Shown in pieces: positions 32,132 to 42,389 of a stretch of DNA of 64,000 nucleotides; the stretch's first letter is position 1, and every line of letters starts with the position of its first letter. The translations under genes were made by a program, and so were the position numbers. Origin of the DNA: Yoonia sp. R2331 (GTDB lineage Bacteria; Pseudomonadota; Alphaproteobacteria; Rhodobacterales; Rhodobacteraceae); assembly GCF_041103235.1 (NCBI RefSeq), contig NZ_JBGCUN010000003.1, forward strand, positions 62,001 through 126,000. Direction: 5' to 3'. The notes beneath the pieces are model-generated. The model searched no databases. It had not been told where the DNA came from and saw nothing but the letters and a program-made list of their open reading frames with translations.

Positions 32132-35110
32132 TCAGTGCTGTTCAGGCACCAAAATCTCGCGCTTGCCCACATGGTTGGCCGATGACACGACGCCTTCATC
32201 TTCCATCTGCTCCACCAGACGCGCGGCTTTGTTGTAGCCGATGGCCAGCTTGCGCTGAATATAGCTGGTCGAGCACTTGCGGTCCTTGATGACGATTGCG
32301 ACGGCAGTGTCGTAAAGCGCGTTTTCGCTATCGGACCCGTCGCCCAGACCCAGCACCAGATCAATGCTGCTTTCAGCATCTTCATCGGGGCCGTCCACAA
32401 CGCCAGACATATACTCAGGCGGACCGAAGCCTTTAAGGAAGTTGACGATTTCCTCAACCTCTTCATCCGAACAGAACGGCCCATGCACGCGGGTGATCTT
32501 GGAACCGCCGGCCATATACAGCATGTCACCCATGCCCAGCAGTTGCTCGGCCCCCATCTCGCCCAGAATGGTGCGGCTGTCGATCTTGGAGGTCACCTGG
32601 AACGAAATCCGGGTGGGGAAGTTGGCCTTGATCGTCCCGGTGATCACATCGACCGACGGGCGCTGTGTCGCCATGATCAGATGGATGCCAGAGGCACGCG
32701 CCATCTGCGCCAGACGCTGAATACAGGCCTCGATCTCTTTGCCCGCGACCATCATCAAGTCGGCCATCTCGTCCACGATCACGACGATATAGGGCAGCAC
32801 TTCGGGTGCAAATTCTTCGGTCTCGAACACCGGATCGCCGGTTTCATCGTCAAATCCGGTCTGCACCGTGCGGCTGAACATCTCGCCCTTGGCCAGCGCG
32901 TCCTTCACCCGGCCATTGTAGCCGTCGATGTTGCGCACGCCCATCTTGGACATCTTGCGGTATCTCTCCTCCATCTCGCCAACGACCCATTTGAGGGCCA
33001 CCACAGCTTTCTTCGGATCGGTCACGACCGGCGAGAGGAGGTGCGGAATGCCGTCATAAACGGACAATTCCAGCATTTTGGGGTCGATCATGATCATCCG
33101 ACACTCTTCCGGTGTCAGCTTATACAAGAGCGACAGGATCATCGTGTTGATTGCCACGGATTTACCGGACCCCGTGGTCCCGGCGATCAGCAGGTGCGGC
33201 ATCTTGGCGAGGTTTGCGATGATCGGCTCACCGCCAATGTCCTTGCCCAGCGCCAGTGGCAGTTTCTGGTTGCCGTCGCCAAAGTCGCGGTGCGACAGGA
33301 TTTCGCGCAGCACCACCTTTTCGCGGTTTTCGTTGGGCAGTTCGATCCCGATGACCGACCGGCCCGGCACGGTGGACACACGCGCAGACAGGGCCGACAT
33401 GCTGCGGGCGATGTCATCGGCCAAACCGATCACACGGGAGGCTTTCAAACCCGGTGCAGGCTCCAACTCGTACATCGTGACCACAGGGCCAGGGCGGACT
33501 GAAACGATCTCACCCTTCACGCCGTAGTCATCAAGCACGCTTTCCAACATCCGAGCGTTTTCTTCCAGCGCTTCGTCCGACAGCACATGGCGCTGAATTT
33601 CGACCGGGTTGGTCAGCAGGTTCAGCGGCGGATGCTCGTAATCGGCATATTTGTCTTCAAACTGCAACGCGGGCTGTGCTTCGGCTTTGGCCTGCTTGCT
33701 GGGTGCGGCCTTGGGCGTGGAGTGCACGACCTTTTTGGGTGCCGCGGGCGCCTCTGGATTAAACAGCGGCTCTGCCACCAACGGTTTCGCCTCGGCCTGT
33801 GGCAGGGTGCTGCGCTGATAGACGGCAGGTGCGGGCGTTGCTGCAGGCGTGTCTTCGATGATCTCATCCTCGATCACGGCCATCTCAACGGCTTCGGGTT
33901 CAACAGCTGGGGCCGTATCAAGGATCATCGGGCGTGGGCCTTTGCCTGCGGTCAAGGACGGCTCAATCCGCACACCGGTCAGGGTTGGCGGCACGATGGG
34001 TGCCACGCGGGCGCGGATGGCGTCGGAAATCCGGGCCTTAACGCGGTCTTCACTGCCCGGTGTTTCGTCAAAGGCGCGGGGTTCCTGCGCCACCAGTTCG
34101 GGGTCCGGCATAGCGTCATTGCGCCGCAAAAGGCCCGACAACAGGCCTTTGGGTGCGGGCGCAGGCGCGGGTTCCGGCGCACGTGCAGGTGCGGCGAGTG
34201 GCGGTTCTTCGGCATAGCCAGCCGGGCGCACAACGGGCGGCATTTTGCGGGCGGCCGGGTCCGCGTCGCGGGTTGGCATCACCGGGTTGGCGCGCACCAC
34301 CGCAGCGGCGCGAGCTTTTGCGTCGCCATCCGGGATCAGGCGGCGTGCGGCTTCTTCCTCTGCCGCCTCGCGAGCCATCGCCTCGCGCACCGCGCGGCGT
34401 TCCTCCATCTTTGCGGCCATGCCCGCGCGCATTCCGCCTGCCATCCGGGCCGAGGCGCCTGCGCCCTGCCCCAAAACTTTGAGGATCAGCGCATAAAGCA
34501 TCACGGTGCCCAGCAGGACAAAGCGGCCACCAACGCGCAGTTCTGGCCGGGTAAAGCCCAGCGCAAAGGCCAAAAGCGCCAATGAAATCAAACCGGTGAC
34601 CAGGGACATCAGCTTGATCGAAAAGACTTCTCCGAACGGGATCACGGTCAGCACGACACCCAGGGCCGTGTCGCCCACCATGCCGCCCAGTCCAAAGTTC
34701 GGCGGCCATGCGGCCCCCGGCACCAATGTCGCGGCGTAAACAGAAGCCGCGGCAATCGCCATCGGCGCATAAAGCAAGCGGCCAAGCGCCCGTTCCTGAC
34801 CCCAGTGACCCACGAACCGTGCGCCCCAAGCGATCAGCACCAGTGGCAGCACCCAAATGCCCTTGCCCACCACCATCATCAGCGGTGCGGCAGTCGAGGC
34901 CCCGAAGCGGCCCAGCCAGTTTTGGACGGGTGCATCAGTGGCGGAAATCCAGCTTGGATCATCAGGCGTGTAGCTGATGAACATCGCGGCGGCCAAAAGC
35001 CCCATCACGATCAGACCGATCCCCAGCAACTCCTTGCTGCGTTTTTCCAACGCCGCCTGGGTGTCACTGTCCAAGAGCGGATCGCGCTGCCGTGATTGAT
35101 AAGATGCCAT
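32132..35110 (-). CDS. ftsK: DNA translocase FtsK
   Basis: The 992-residue protein has an N-terminal membrane domain (four or five helices within residues 25-215), a Pro/Ala/Glu-rich linker (about 230-480), an FtsK motor with Walker [13 protein letters not shown] and Walker [15 protein letters not shown], and a C-terminal gamma winged-helix domain ([29 protein letters not shown]). It pumps DNA at the septum and activates XerCD at dif. It begins 13 bases after the aminotransferase gene and likely shares its transcript. Confidence 0.97.
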   Translation of the reverse strand: MASYQSRQRDPLLDSDTQAALEKRSKELLGIGLIVMGLLAAAMFISYTPDDPSWISATDAPVQNWLGRFGASTAAPLMMVVGKGIWVLPLVLIAWGARFVGHWGQERALGRLLYAPMAIAAASVYAATLVPGAAWPPNFGLGGMVGDTALGVVLTVIPFGEVFSIKLMSLVTGLISLALLAFALGFTRPELRVGGRFVLLGTVMLYALILKVLGQGAGASARMAGGMRAGMAAKMEERRAVREAMAREAAEEEAARRLIPDGDAKARAAAVVRANPVMPTRDADPAARKMPPVVRPAGYAEEPPLAAPARAPEPAPAPAPKGLLSGLLRRNDAMPDPELVAQEPRAFDETPGSEDRVKARISDAIRARVAPIVPPTLTGVRIEPSLTAGKGPRPMILDTAPAVEPEAVEMAVIEDEIIEDTPAATPAPAVYQRSTLPQAEAKPLVAEPLFNPEAPAAPKKVVHSTPKAAPSKQAKAEAQPALQFEDKYADYEHPPLNLLTNPVEIQRHVLSDEALEENARMLESVLDDYGVKGEIVSVRPGPVVTMYELEPAPGLKASRVIGLADDIARSMSALSARVSTVPGRSVIGIELPNENREKVVLREILSHRDFGDGNQKLPLALGKDIGGEPIIANLAKMPHLLIAGTTGSGKSVAINTMILSLLYKLTPEECRMIMIDPKMLELSVYDGIPHLLSPVVTDPKKAVVALKWVVGEMEERYRKMSKMGVRNIDGYNGRVKDALAKGEMFSRTVQTGFDDETGDPVFETEEFAPEVLPYIVVIVDEMADLMMVAGKEIEACIQRLAQMARASGIHLIMATQRPSVDVITGTIKANFPTRISFQVTSKIDSRTILGEMGAEQLLGMGDMLYMAGGSKITRVHGPFCSDEEVEEIVNFLKGFGPPEYMSGVVDGPDEDAESSIDLVLGLGDGSDSENALYDTAVAIVIKDRKCSTSYIQRKLAIGYNKAARLVEQMEDEGVVSSANHVGKREILVPEQH

Positions 35111-35122
35111 GCTACTCTTCCC

Positions 35123-36301
35123 TTAGTCCTTGATGCAGTCACGCAGCAGGTTCAGCCCGCGCTGCACGTCTTCTTTTGGGGCGACAAGTGCCACCCGGAT
35201 ATAATTCTCGCCGGGGTTTCCGGCTGGTGTTGGTTGGCTCAGATAGGCGCCCGGCAAAGTGCGCACGCCGGTTTCCCGCCACAGCTTGAGCGCTGACGCC
35301 TCACCGTTATCGACGGGCAGCCACAGGAAAAATCCCGCAGGCGGCGACCGGTAGCCCGGCAAATTGCCCAGTATTTCGTCTGCTGCATCGAATTTCTCAG
35401 TATAAAGCGCCCGGCTGGCGGCAACATGGGTATCGTCGGCCCATGCGCGGGCCGACACAGCCTGCACGGGTCCGGGCACCGGCGCGCCGGCATAGGCGCG
35501 CAGCGATCTGATATGTTTGATGTTTTCCGGCCCACTAGCGACAAAGCCTGAGCGGATGCCTGCAAGGTTCGACCGCTTGGACAGCGAATGGAACGTCACG
35601 ATACGTTCAGGGTTTGCGCCGACCACTTTGGCGACCCCTAGCACACCAACAGGGGGCGTTTCGCGGTACACTTCCGCATAGCATTCATCCGCAAAGATGA
35701 TGAAATCGTGTTTTTCAGCCAGCGCGATAAGTGCCGTCCAATAGGCTGCGTCCGCCACGGCGCCCTGCGGGTTGGCGGGGCTGCAGATATAGGCAATCGC
35801 CGTGCGATCTAGTACATCCGCCGGCAGGCTGGCAAAATCCGGCAGATGTCCGGTCTCGGCCGTGGCATTGACGTAAACCGGCTCTGCCCCCACCGAGAGG
35901 GCGGCCACGGCGTATACCTGATAAAACGGGTTTGGCGTCAGGACGACAGGCTTTTGGCCGTTCTTCGTCTCAGGGCACAGCGCCATCGCGGCATTGTAAA
36001 GCGCCTCGCGCGTGCCATTGGCGATCATCAGGTGATCGTGGTCGAGCGTCACGCCATAGCGCCGCGACAGATAGCCCGCGATCGCATCCAACACCGCTGG
36101 TTCGCCGTTGTTGTTGGGATATTTCTTAAAGCGATCAAGGTCTTGCGCCAAAACCTCGCCCACAAAATCGGGAAAGTCGTGCTGCGGTTCACCGATGGTC
36201 ATGTTGATGACATCACCACCCGGCTGGACAGCGTCCAACAGCCCACGCAAACGGGGCCACGTCGCAACCGGAAGGTTCGCAAACCGCTCAGGGTAAACCA
36301 T
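35123..36301 (-). CDS. dapC: PLP aminotransferase, probable N-succinyldiaminopimelate aminotransferase (DapC-like)
   Basis: The 392-residue protein is a class I/II aminotransferase with MTIGEPQHDFPDFV, YPNNNGEPAVLDAI, CSPANPQGAV, FADECYAEVY and the PLP-lysine motif FHSLSKRSNLAGIRSGF, a form usual in DapC. DapC makes N-succinyl-LL-diaminopimelate in lysine and peptidoglycan synthesis; dapD and dapE are 11-14 kb away, so the assignment fits. ATG at 36301 has GAGGCAGTT upstream, but ATG at 36325 also has a possible site. Confidence 0.8.
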   Translation of the reverse strand: MVYPERFANLPVATWPRLRGLLDAVQPGGDVINMTIGEPQHDFPDFVGEVLAQDLDRFKKYPNNNGEPAVLDAIAGYLSRRYGVTLDHDHLMIANGTREALYNAAMALCPETKNGQKPVVLTPNPFYQVYAVAALSVGAEPVYVNATAETGHLPDFASLPADVLDRTAIAYICSPANPQGAVADAAYWTALIALAEKHDFIIFADECYAEVYRETPPVGVLGVAKVVGANPERIVTFHSLSKRSNLAGIRSGFVASGPENIKHIRSLRAYAGAPVPGPVQAVSARAWADDTHVAASRALYTEKFDAADEILGNLPGYRSPPAGFFLWLPVDNGEASALKLWRETGVRTLPGAYLSQPTPAGNPGENYIRVALVAPKEDVQRGLNLLRDCIKD

Positions 36302-36420
36302 AACTGCCTCAACTTGCGGGATCATTTCGCCCCGCTTTGGATGCAGATTAGCCGCAAGCGCCCTATGCTGTCCAGAATAAGGCAGCCGTGCGCAGGGTGA
36401 CTTGGGCCGAATTGTGTCTT

Positions 36421-37749
36421 TTAGGCCAGCGCGCGCTCTGCCGCTGCCGCAAGACGCAAAAGCCGGTTATCCTGCCCAGCTGTAACGTTGAGCATGATGC
36501 CGCAAGACGCCACGCCCGTCGGCAAGGTCACAGCCGCGCCGCCCATCAGATTGGTGACCCGCGTGTTGCGCAACGCCAGCAGGTTTTCGCCTTTGTAATA
36601 GTCATCGTCGGTCAACAGGCGCTGCATGTTCGGCGGCAGGATCGGCGCGCTTGGCATGATCACCGCATCAAATCCGGCGGTGGCGGCGGCATAGTCCGCC
36701 CGGATCGCATCCAACCGGTGCCAAGCGGCGATATAGTCCGCGGCCTTCACGTTGCGTCCTGCGCGGACACGTTCAAGGATTTGCGGAAACATCTTGTCAG
36801 GTTCCGCCTCGACCCGGTCACGCCACCACGCATAGCTGTCCGCTGTATAAAGCGCCCCCGCATCGTCAAACGCCTGTTCCATTGGCGCAAAGGCAAAAGG
36901 GATGACCTGCGCACCGGCTGCGATCAGCTTGTCGCGCGCGTCTTCAAACGCGGCCAATGGCGCATCGCGCACACCCTCCATCGCAATGGTATCAAGCACC
37001 CCGAACCGCACGCCTCGCAAGCTGGCCCCCGTCAGATCAGGCGTGCCGCTGCCCTCCAGCGCCGCTGTCAGCAAAGCGGCATCGGCCACCGACCGGCAAA
37101 GCGGACCGACAGTGTCAAAGGTCAAGCACAACGGCACCACACCGTTCAGCGTCAAGCGCCCGTGCGTTGTCTTGAACCCCACGATATCGTTCCACGCCGC
37201 AGGTATGCGCACGGATCCGCCGGTGTCAGACCCGATGCCAGCCGCCGCCAACCCAAAAGCGACAGAGGCCGCGGCCCCCGAAGACGACCCCCCCGCCACC
37301 GCGTCCAGATCGTTCACGCAAGGCGGCGTTGCCGTCATCGGGTTCAACCCAAGGCCTGAAAACGCAATTTCTGACAGATGCGTTTTACCAAGACAGACCA
37401 GCCCAGCGGCAGTCGCATTGGTCAGCACCTCTGCGTCACGGTCCGGCACGCGGCCTTCCATCAGTTTGGTGCCGGCCTCTGTCCCCACACCCGCAGTGTC
37501 AAACAGGTCCTTCCAACTGATCGGCACACCGTCCAATGACCCGCGCCGCAACCCCGACTTGGCACGCGCGCTGGCAGCACGCGCCTCTGCCCGGGCACGG
37601 TCGTGGGTGACGCGGGCATAGATGCGGTCGCGGTGCTCGTGGGCATCAATGGCGTTCAGATAAACCTCTGTCAGGGCCACCGGATCAATGTCGCCCGCAG
37701 CAATCCCCTGCCCCAGCGCCGCCGCCGTCATCCACCGCCATTGATCCAT
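36421..37749 (-). CDS. Amidase signature family protein
   Basis: The 442-residue protein has the amidase signature: LDGVPISWKDLFDTAGVGTEAGTKL (Lys), VAGGSSSGAAASVAFGLAAAGIGSDTGGSVRIPAAW (Ser-cisSer). These hydrolyse carboxamides by a Ser-cisSer-Lys triad; the substrate is not known. AAGGGGACGACA precedes ATG 37749. It is divergent from the UbiH gene, 80 bases apart. A GatA role is unlikely since no gatC/gatB is adjacent. Confidence 0.88.
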   Translation of the reverse strand: MDQWRWMTAAALGQGIAAGDIDPVALTEVYLNAIDAHEHRDRIYARVTHDRARAEARAASARAKSGLRRGSLDGVPISWKDLFDTAGVGTEAGTKLMEGRVPDRDAEVLTNATAAGLVCLGKTHLSEIAFSGLGLNPMTATPPCVNDLDAVAGGSSSGAAASVAFGLAAAGIGSDTGGSVRIPAAWNDIVGFKTTHGRLTLNGVVPLCLTFDTVGPLCRSVADAALLTAALEGSGTPDLTGASLRGVRFGVLDTIAMEGVRDAPLAAFEDARDKLIAAGAQVIPFAFAPMEQAFDDAGALYTADSYAWWRDRVEAEPDKMFPQILERVRAGRNVKAADYIAAWHRLDAIRADYAAATAGFDAVIMPSAPILPPNMQRLLTDDDYYKGENLLALRNTRVTNLMGGAAVTLPTGVASCGIMLNVTAGQDNRLLRLAAAAERALA

Positions 37750-37829
37750 TGTCGTCCCCTTGCCTTTGGCGAAACGTAGCGGGCGCATGTCGCATGGACA
37801 ATCCCGCGCGCATCCCCATATTGCGCCCT

Positions 37830-39041
37830 ATGGACGCCGATATCATCATCGTGGGTGGCGGGCTAAACGGCCCAGCCCTTGCCCTTGCCGCTGCACAGGC
37901 CGGGTTCCGCGTGACGATCATCGACGCGCTGCCGCTCGACACCCGCAAAGACCCCGCCTTTGACGGACGATCCTATGCCTTGGCGCTTGGGTCACAGCGA
38001 CTTTTGAAAGGCATCGGTGTCTGGCCTGCGATTGCCGATAACGCCCAGCCCATGCTGGAAATCAAGGTCACCGATGGCCGCGCAGGCGAAGGACCCAGCC
38101 CTTGGGTCATGCACTTTGACCACGCCGAAATCGAAGAAGGCCCCATGGGCTATATGGTCGAAGACCGCCACCTGCGCAGTGCCTTTCTGGATGCGATGGC
38201 AACGGACGACCGGATCACGCACCGGGCAGGTGAAACGGTCATCGCCCAAACCACCGGCCCGGCCCAAGTCTCTGTGACGCTCGAGAACGGCGAAACCCTG
38301 ACCGCCGGTGTCCTGATCGGCAGCGATGGCCGCGCATCCGGCACCGCCCGCCGCGCAGGCATCACCCGCACCGGTTGGGGCTATGACCAGACAGCGCTTG
38401 TCTGCTGCGTGGCGCACGAAAAGCCGCATGGCGGCATCGCGCACCAGTTCTTCATGCCCGGCGGCCCGCTTGCGATCCTGCCCCTGACCGGCAACCGCAG
38501 TGCGATTGTCTGGTCCGAGGATGCCGGGCGCGCCGCGACACTTGCGGCTTTGGACGATGACGCCTTCCTTGATGCGCTCAGACCCGCCTTTGGCAGCTTT
38601 CTGGGACAGATCAGCCTGACCGGCGCGCGGTTCAGCTATCCGCTGGGCCTGACACTGGCCGACCGCTTTGTCGCCAACCGCGTCGCTTTGGTGGGTGACG
38701 CCGCCCACGGTGTACATCCCATTGCAGGGCAAGGGCTGAACGCCGGCCTGCGCGATGTCGCGGCTCTCGCACAGGTTCTGACAGAGGCGCGCCAACGCGG
38801 CGAAGATATCGGCGCGTCCTTGGTGCTGGACCGCTATCAAAGCTGGCGGCGGCCGGATGCTGCCAAACTGGCGCTGGCGACGGACACCTTTAACCGGCTG
38901 TTTTCAAACGATAATCCGCTGATTCGCGCGGCGCGTGATCTCGGCATGGGGGCGGTCAACGCCATGCCCGGCCTGCGCCGCAGCTTTATCCGCGAGGCCG
39001 CCGGACTAACCGGCCAGTTGCCCCAGCTGATGCGCGGCTAG
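37830..39041 (+). CDS. UbiH/UbiF/COQ6-family FAD monooxygenase
   Basis: The 403-residue protein has the FAD Rossmann start [25 protein letters not shown], the [11 protein letters not shown] (DG) motif, and the second FAD motif [34 protein letters not shown], all typical of ubiquinone ring hydroxylases. It probably hydroxylates an octa- or decaprenylphenol intermediate. The start is uncertain: ATG 37794 is also in frame, and neither has a clear binding site. The stop overlaps the convergent Trm112-like gene. Confidence 0.88.
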   Translation: MDADIIIVGGGLNGPALALAAAQAGFRVTIIDALPLDTRKDPAFDGRSYALALGSQRLLKGIGVWPAIADNAQPMLEIKVTDGRAGEGPSPWVMHFDHAEIEEGPMGYMVEDRHLRSAFLDAMATDDRITHRAGETVIAQTTGPAQVSVTLENGETLTAGVLIGSDGRASGTARRAGITRTGWGYDQTALVCCVAHEKPHGGIAHQFFMPGGPLAILPLTGNRSAIVWSEDAGRAATLAALDDDAFLDALRPAFGSFLGQISLTGARFSYPLGLTLADRFVANRVALVGDAAHGVHPIAGQGLNAGLRDVAALAQVLTEARQRGEDIGASLVLDRYQSWRRPDAAKLALATDTFNRLFSNDNPLIRAARDLGMGAVNAMPGLRRSFIREAAGLTGQLPQLMRG

Positions 39042-39214
39042 TCCAGCACGCGCGCTTCATCGACCAGCATCACCGGGATGCCATCGCGGATCGGATAGGC
39101 AAGGGCTGCGGGTTTCGACACAAGCTCTTGCCGCTCTGCGTCATAGCGCAACGTGGCCTGAGTCTGCGGACACACCAATGCCTCGACCATCTTGGGATCA
39201 AATTCAGTGTTCAT
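39038..39214 (-). CDS. Trm112 family (YcaR-like) small protein
   Basis: This 58-residue gene lies on the minus strand: it reads [20 protein letters not shown] and has the family core [20 protein letters not shown]. Only one cysteine of the usual CP-x-C zinc site is present (CPQT). Its ATG overlaps the stop of the Lon-domain gene (ATGA at 39211-39214), so the two are coupled. Bacterial members are thought to bind methyltransferases. Confidence 0.85.
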   Translation of the reverse strand: MNTEFDPKMVEALVCPQTQATLRYDAERQELVSKPAALAYPIRDGIPVMLVDEARVLD

Positions 39215-39849
39215 TGCATCACCTCTTCCGTACTGCCGCGTCTTAGCGCAAATTCAATCAGCGTGACCAGTGTTTCGCGCCGCCTGCTCAGCGATTGCGC
39301 CTCAAGCAACGCCTGCTTGTCCTCTGGCTCAAACGGGCACAGCATCGACAGCGAGTTGATCAGCAGCTCATCCTCTGCTTCGCCCAGCGATTCCCAATCG
39401 GTTTTCAGGCCCTGATCATCAAAGAACCGCCCCAGAAGCTCCATGAACTTTTCGCGTTGGAAACCGGTGTCGCGCTCTGCCGCCCCTAGGTCACGATCAA
39501 ACCCGCCCCAGTCTACGGTGCAGCGTCGATAGGGTGTGAATCCCTCAACCTCTTCCTTGATCCGAAAACGCGACATGCCCGACAGGGTTACCATATAGCG
39601 CCCGTCTTCCGTTTCGGAAAAAGCGGTCAGCCGCCCGGCACAGCCGATATTGTGCAGCACACCCGACTCACCCGGCGCGTCATAGGGCTGCACCATGCCG
39701 ATCAAGCGATGAGAGGTCTTCAGCACATCATCCAGCATCGCCAGATAGCGCGGCTCAAAAATATGCAGCGGCAGCCGGGCGCGTGGCAACAACAGCGCGC
39801 CGGGCAGCGGAAAGACGGCAATCGTCTCTGGCAGTTCGCTTGGTGTCAT
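39211..39849 (-). CDS. Lon substrate-binding-domain protein
   Basis: The 212-residue protein is a stand-alone Lon N-terminal domain: [41 protein letters not shown], and a C-terminal helical part. There is no ATPase or protease domain. The role is unclear; possibly substrate recognition. It lies downstream of the thioredoxin gene (26-base gap) and upstream of the Trm112-like gene in one unit. Confidence 0.9.
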   Translation of the reverse strand: MTPSELPETIAVFPLPGALLLPRARLPLHIFEPRYLAMLDDVLKTSHRLIGMVQPYDAPGESGVLHNIGCAGRLTAFSETEDGRYMVTLSGMSRFRIKEEVEGFTPYRRCTVDWGGFDRDLGAAERDTGFQREKFMELLGRFFDDQGLKTDWESLGEAEDELLINSLSMLCPFEPEDKQALLEAQSLSRRRETLVTLIEFALRRGSTEEVMQ

Positions 39850-39875
39850 AAAGAAAGAGTAGCGCGGTCAGCGCA

Positions 39876-40784
39876 TCAGGCAAATATCATCGACGACAAC
39901 TTGCGCCGTCCATTCAGCGCAATGGGATCCTTGGCATCAAGCGCGTCAAAGATCTTGAAAAGCTGCGCCTTGGCGGCCCCATCGTTCCATTCCCGGTCGC
40001 GGCGGAAAAGGTCCAGCAAATGATCCACCGCCGCCTCTGTCTGACCATTGGCATGAAGTGCGGTTGCCAGATCAAGCCGCGCTTGATGATTGTCTGGCTC
40101 CGCCTCGACCTGCGCCTGCAACTCCGCCACGGGACCGGCATCCGCCGCTTCTCGCGTGAGCGCGATCTGGGCTGCGACCGCTTCCAGCGCAGGGTCGGTT
40201 GAAATCTCCGCCGGTGCGCCGTTCAGGATCGCCTCTGCCTGGTCCACGTCATCAAGCGCCAGATAGGCGCGGACGAGTCCGGCATAGGCCGCGGCCGAGT
40301 TGGGGTCTTCCTGCAGGATCGCAGCGAAAGTCTCAGCCGCATCAGCAGCCGCGCCCTCTTCCAGCATCGCCTCAGCTGCAGCAATGGCATCGTCCAGGCC
40401 GTTGTCAGGTTCCCCCCCCAAAGCGGCGACTTTTTCAACAAATGCGTTGACCTCAGACGGCGGCAAGGCGCCCTGAAAGCCGTCAACCGGCTGGCCGTTG
40501 TGAAAGGCATAGACCGTCGGGATCGACTGCACCCGCAATTGGCCCGCATAACCGGGGTTTGCGTCCACATCGATCTTCACCAGCTTGACGCGCCCACCTG
40601 CCGCAGTGACGGCTGCTTCAATCGCCGGGCCAAGCGTTTTGCAGGGGCCACACCACGTGGCCCAGAAATCCACGATCACCGGGACAGTCTGTGACGCCTC
40701 GATCACGTCTTCCATAAAGGTGGCATCGCTGCCATCGATGATGTTGTCGCCCACGGCGGGCTGACCTTGTCCCAATTCCAACAT
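39876..40784 (-). CDS. Thioredoxin-TPR protein (CnoX/YbbN-like)
   Basis: The 302-residue protein has a thioredoxin domain with an intact CGPC site (VDFWATWCGPCKTL) in residues 20-125, then tetratricopeptide-like helical repeats (AAETFAAILQEDPNSAAAYAGLVRAYLAL, NHQARLDLATALHANGQTEAAVDHLLDLF). This is the CnoX/YbbN layout, a chaperone-like redox protein; E. coli CnoX lacks the CxxC, whereas this one keeps it. GAGAGGCATCAG precedes the ATG. Confidence 0.92.
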   Translation of the reverse strand: MLELGQGQPAVGDNIIDGSDATFMEDVIEASQTVPVIVDFWATWCGPCKTLGPAIEAAVTAAGGRVKLVKIDVDANPGYAGQLRVQSIPTVYAFHNGQPVDGFQGALPPSEVNAFVEKVAALGGEPDNGLDDAIAAAEAMLEEGAAADAAETFAAILQEDPNSAAAYAGLVRAYLALDDVDQAEAILNGAPAEISTDPALEAVAAQIALTREAADAGPVAELQAQVEAEPDNHQARLDLATALHANGQTEAAVDHLLDLFRRDREWNDGAAKAQLFKIFDALDAKDPIALNGRRKLSSMIFA

Positions 40785-40883
40785 CTGATGCCTCTCGTAT
40801 CCGATTGTGCGCCCTATATGTGCGCAAAGCCCGGAAAGTCCAAGGGGGTAGCGTCACGCCAAAGCGCCGCTTAGGCTGAACCC

Positions 40884-41519
40884 ATGCAAACGATCCTGAC
40901 CTTTGGCGACAGCAACACCCACGGCACCCCGCCCATGACCACGCGCGGCACGCCTGCGCGCTTTGACGCAGCAACCCGTTGGCCCGGCGTGATGCAAGCC
41001 GCGACCGGCTGCACCCTGATCGAAGAAGGCCTGCCCGGTCGCTCCGCTTGCGCCGCCGCTGACCCTATCATGGGCCCCCATATGAACGGGCATCTGGGCC
41101 TGCGGATTGCCCTGCAAAGTCACGGACCCATTGATGTGCTGACGATCATGCTGGGGACCAATGACCTCAAGGCGCATTTCGGCCTGACACCGGATGCCAT
41201 CACCTCCGGTGTGGCAGGCCTGCTGGGGCTGGCCCTGGGCGACGATTACCAGACCCGCCATGGCGGGTTTCAGGTCGTTTTGATCTGCCCACCGCCGGTC
41301 TTGGAAACCGGCATCCTCGCCGCAGAGTTTCAAGGCGGTGCTGCCAAAAGCCACGAGCTGCCCGCACGCTACGCAGCACTCGCACAATCACGCGGCGCAT
41401 CATTCCTGAATGCCGGCGATCATATCACAAGCAGCCCGATTGACGGCATCCACCTTGATGCCGCCAACCACGCAGCCCTTGGCCAGGCCGCAGCGCAGCG
41501 CATTCTTTCTTTTGAATAA
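40884..41519 (+). CDS. SGNH/GDSL hydrolase (arylesterase-like)
   Basis: The 211-residue protein has block I TFGDSNTHG (Ser nucleophile, GDSN form), EEGLPGRS (block II Gly), MLGTNDLK (block III Asn) and the catalytic DGIHLDAANH (Asp/His) near the C-terminus. This set is diagnostic of SGNH hydrolases of the arylesterase type. No signal peptide is seen, so it is cytosolic. The last codons run into an intergenic repeat. Confidence 0.9.
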   Translation: MQTILTFGDSNTHGTPPMTTRGTPARFDAATRWPGVMQAATGCTLIEEGLPGRSACAAADPIMGPHMNGHLGLRIALQSHGPIDVLTIMLGTNDLKAHFGLTPDAITSGVAGLLGLALGDDYQTRHGGFQVVLICPPPVLETGILAAEFQGGAAKSHELPARYAALAQSRGASFLNAGDHITSSPIDGIHLDAANHAALGQAAAQRILSFE

Positions 41520-41562
41520 AAATATGCCCGCCGGAGGCACCCGAAAATTTGCAAATTTTCGG
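41506..41562. repeat. Dispersed repeat, copy 1 (constant box plus palindrome)
   Basis: It holds TTTCTTTTGAATAAAAATAT, then GCCCGCCGGAGGCA, then a perfect 22-bp palindrome at 41541-41562 whose arms are CCGAAAATTTG and CAAATTTTCGG, with a T-rich stretch after. It lies between convergent SGNH and xth genes and starts within the SGNH stop region. It probably works as a terminator for both. Confidence 0.7.
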
Positions 41563-41590
41563 ACCAGATTTTTTGAAAAAATTTGCGGCC

Positions 41591-42379
41591 CTACAGATCA
41601 AATGTCGCGAATACGGGCGCGTGATCGCTCGGCTGCTCCCAGCCGCGCACGTGTCGCAACACCCGGCTCGAATGCGCAGCACCGGCAATATCAGGCGTGG
41701 CCCAGACATGATCCAACCTGCGCCCCTTGTCGGCCCCATCCCAATCGGGCGACCGATAAGACCACCAGCTGAACAAAGGCCCGTCCGGGATATCCGTGCG
41801 CGTGACATCAACCCAACCGGCTGCATCTTTTACCTCTGCCAGATGTTCCACTTCGATGGGCGTATGGCTCACCACTTTCAAAAGCTTCTTGTGGTCCCAA
41901 ACATCGTCTTCGCGGGGCGCAATGTTCAGATCACCTACCAAAATGGACTTCTGTGGCGCATCCGCGCGAAAGGCATCGCGCATCTCGGTCAAGTAATCGA
42001 GCTTTTGCCCAAATTTCTCATTCACCGCCCGATCCGGCTTATCGCCACCGGCTGGCACATAGAAATTGTGGATTGTAACACCATTGTCCAACTGCCCCGC
42101 GATATGGCGCGCATGGCCAAGACTTGCATAATCGGCAGCGCCAACCTCTTTGATCGGCAGCTTGGAAAAGATGCCAACGCCGTTATACCCCTTTTGCCCG
42201 CGCCCCACGAAATGCCCGTAGCCAAGGCTTTGGAACTGCTCCATAGGGATTTTTTCAACCGGGCTTTTGCACTCCTGAAGGCATAGCACATCCGGCGCCT
42301 CCTCGCGCATCAACTGCGCCACGAGGTTCTCGCGCAAACGGACAGAATTGATGTTCCAGGTGGCAAGCGTAAACGGCAT
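41591..42379 (-). CDS. xth: Exodeoxyribonuclease III
   Basis: The 262-residue protein has LATWNINSVRLR, LCLQECKSPVEKIP (catalytic Glu), HNFYVPAGGDKPDR, ILVGDLNIAPREDDVWD (Asp/Asn), RLDHVWATPDI and SDHAPVFATFDL (Asp-His). These are the motifs of the ExoIII/APE1 family, which cleaves at abasic sites in base excision repair. It begins ten bases after the asparaginase stop codon and is likely co-transcribed. Confidence 0.95.
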   Translation of the reverse strand: MPFTLATWNINSVRLRENLVAQLMREEAPDVLCLQECKSPVEKIPMEQFQSLGYGHFVGRGQKGYNGVGIFSKLPIKEVGAADYASLGHARHIAGQLDNGVTIHNFYVPAGGDKPDRAVNEKFGQKLDYLTEMRDAFRADAPQKSILVGDLNIAPREDDVWDHKKLLKVVSHTPIEVEHLAEVKDAAGWVDVTRTDIPDGPLFSWWSYRSPDWDGADKGRRLDHVWATPDIAGAAHSSRVLRHVRGWEQPSDHAPVFATFDL

Positions 42380-42389
42380 GATGTTTCCT

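Noticed and set aside
32026-32529. N-terminal extension of the allE frame
   Set aside because: It runs through the ftsK terminator and the ftsK coding region in another frame; the cupin protein starts at 32025.
33587-34585. 332-residue plus-strand frame
   Set aside because: Antisense to the FtsK linker region, whose biased composition opens the opposite frame.
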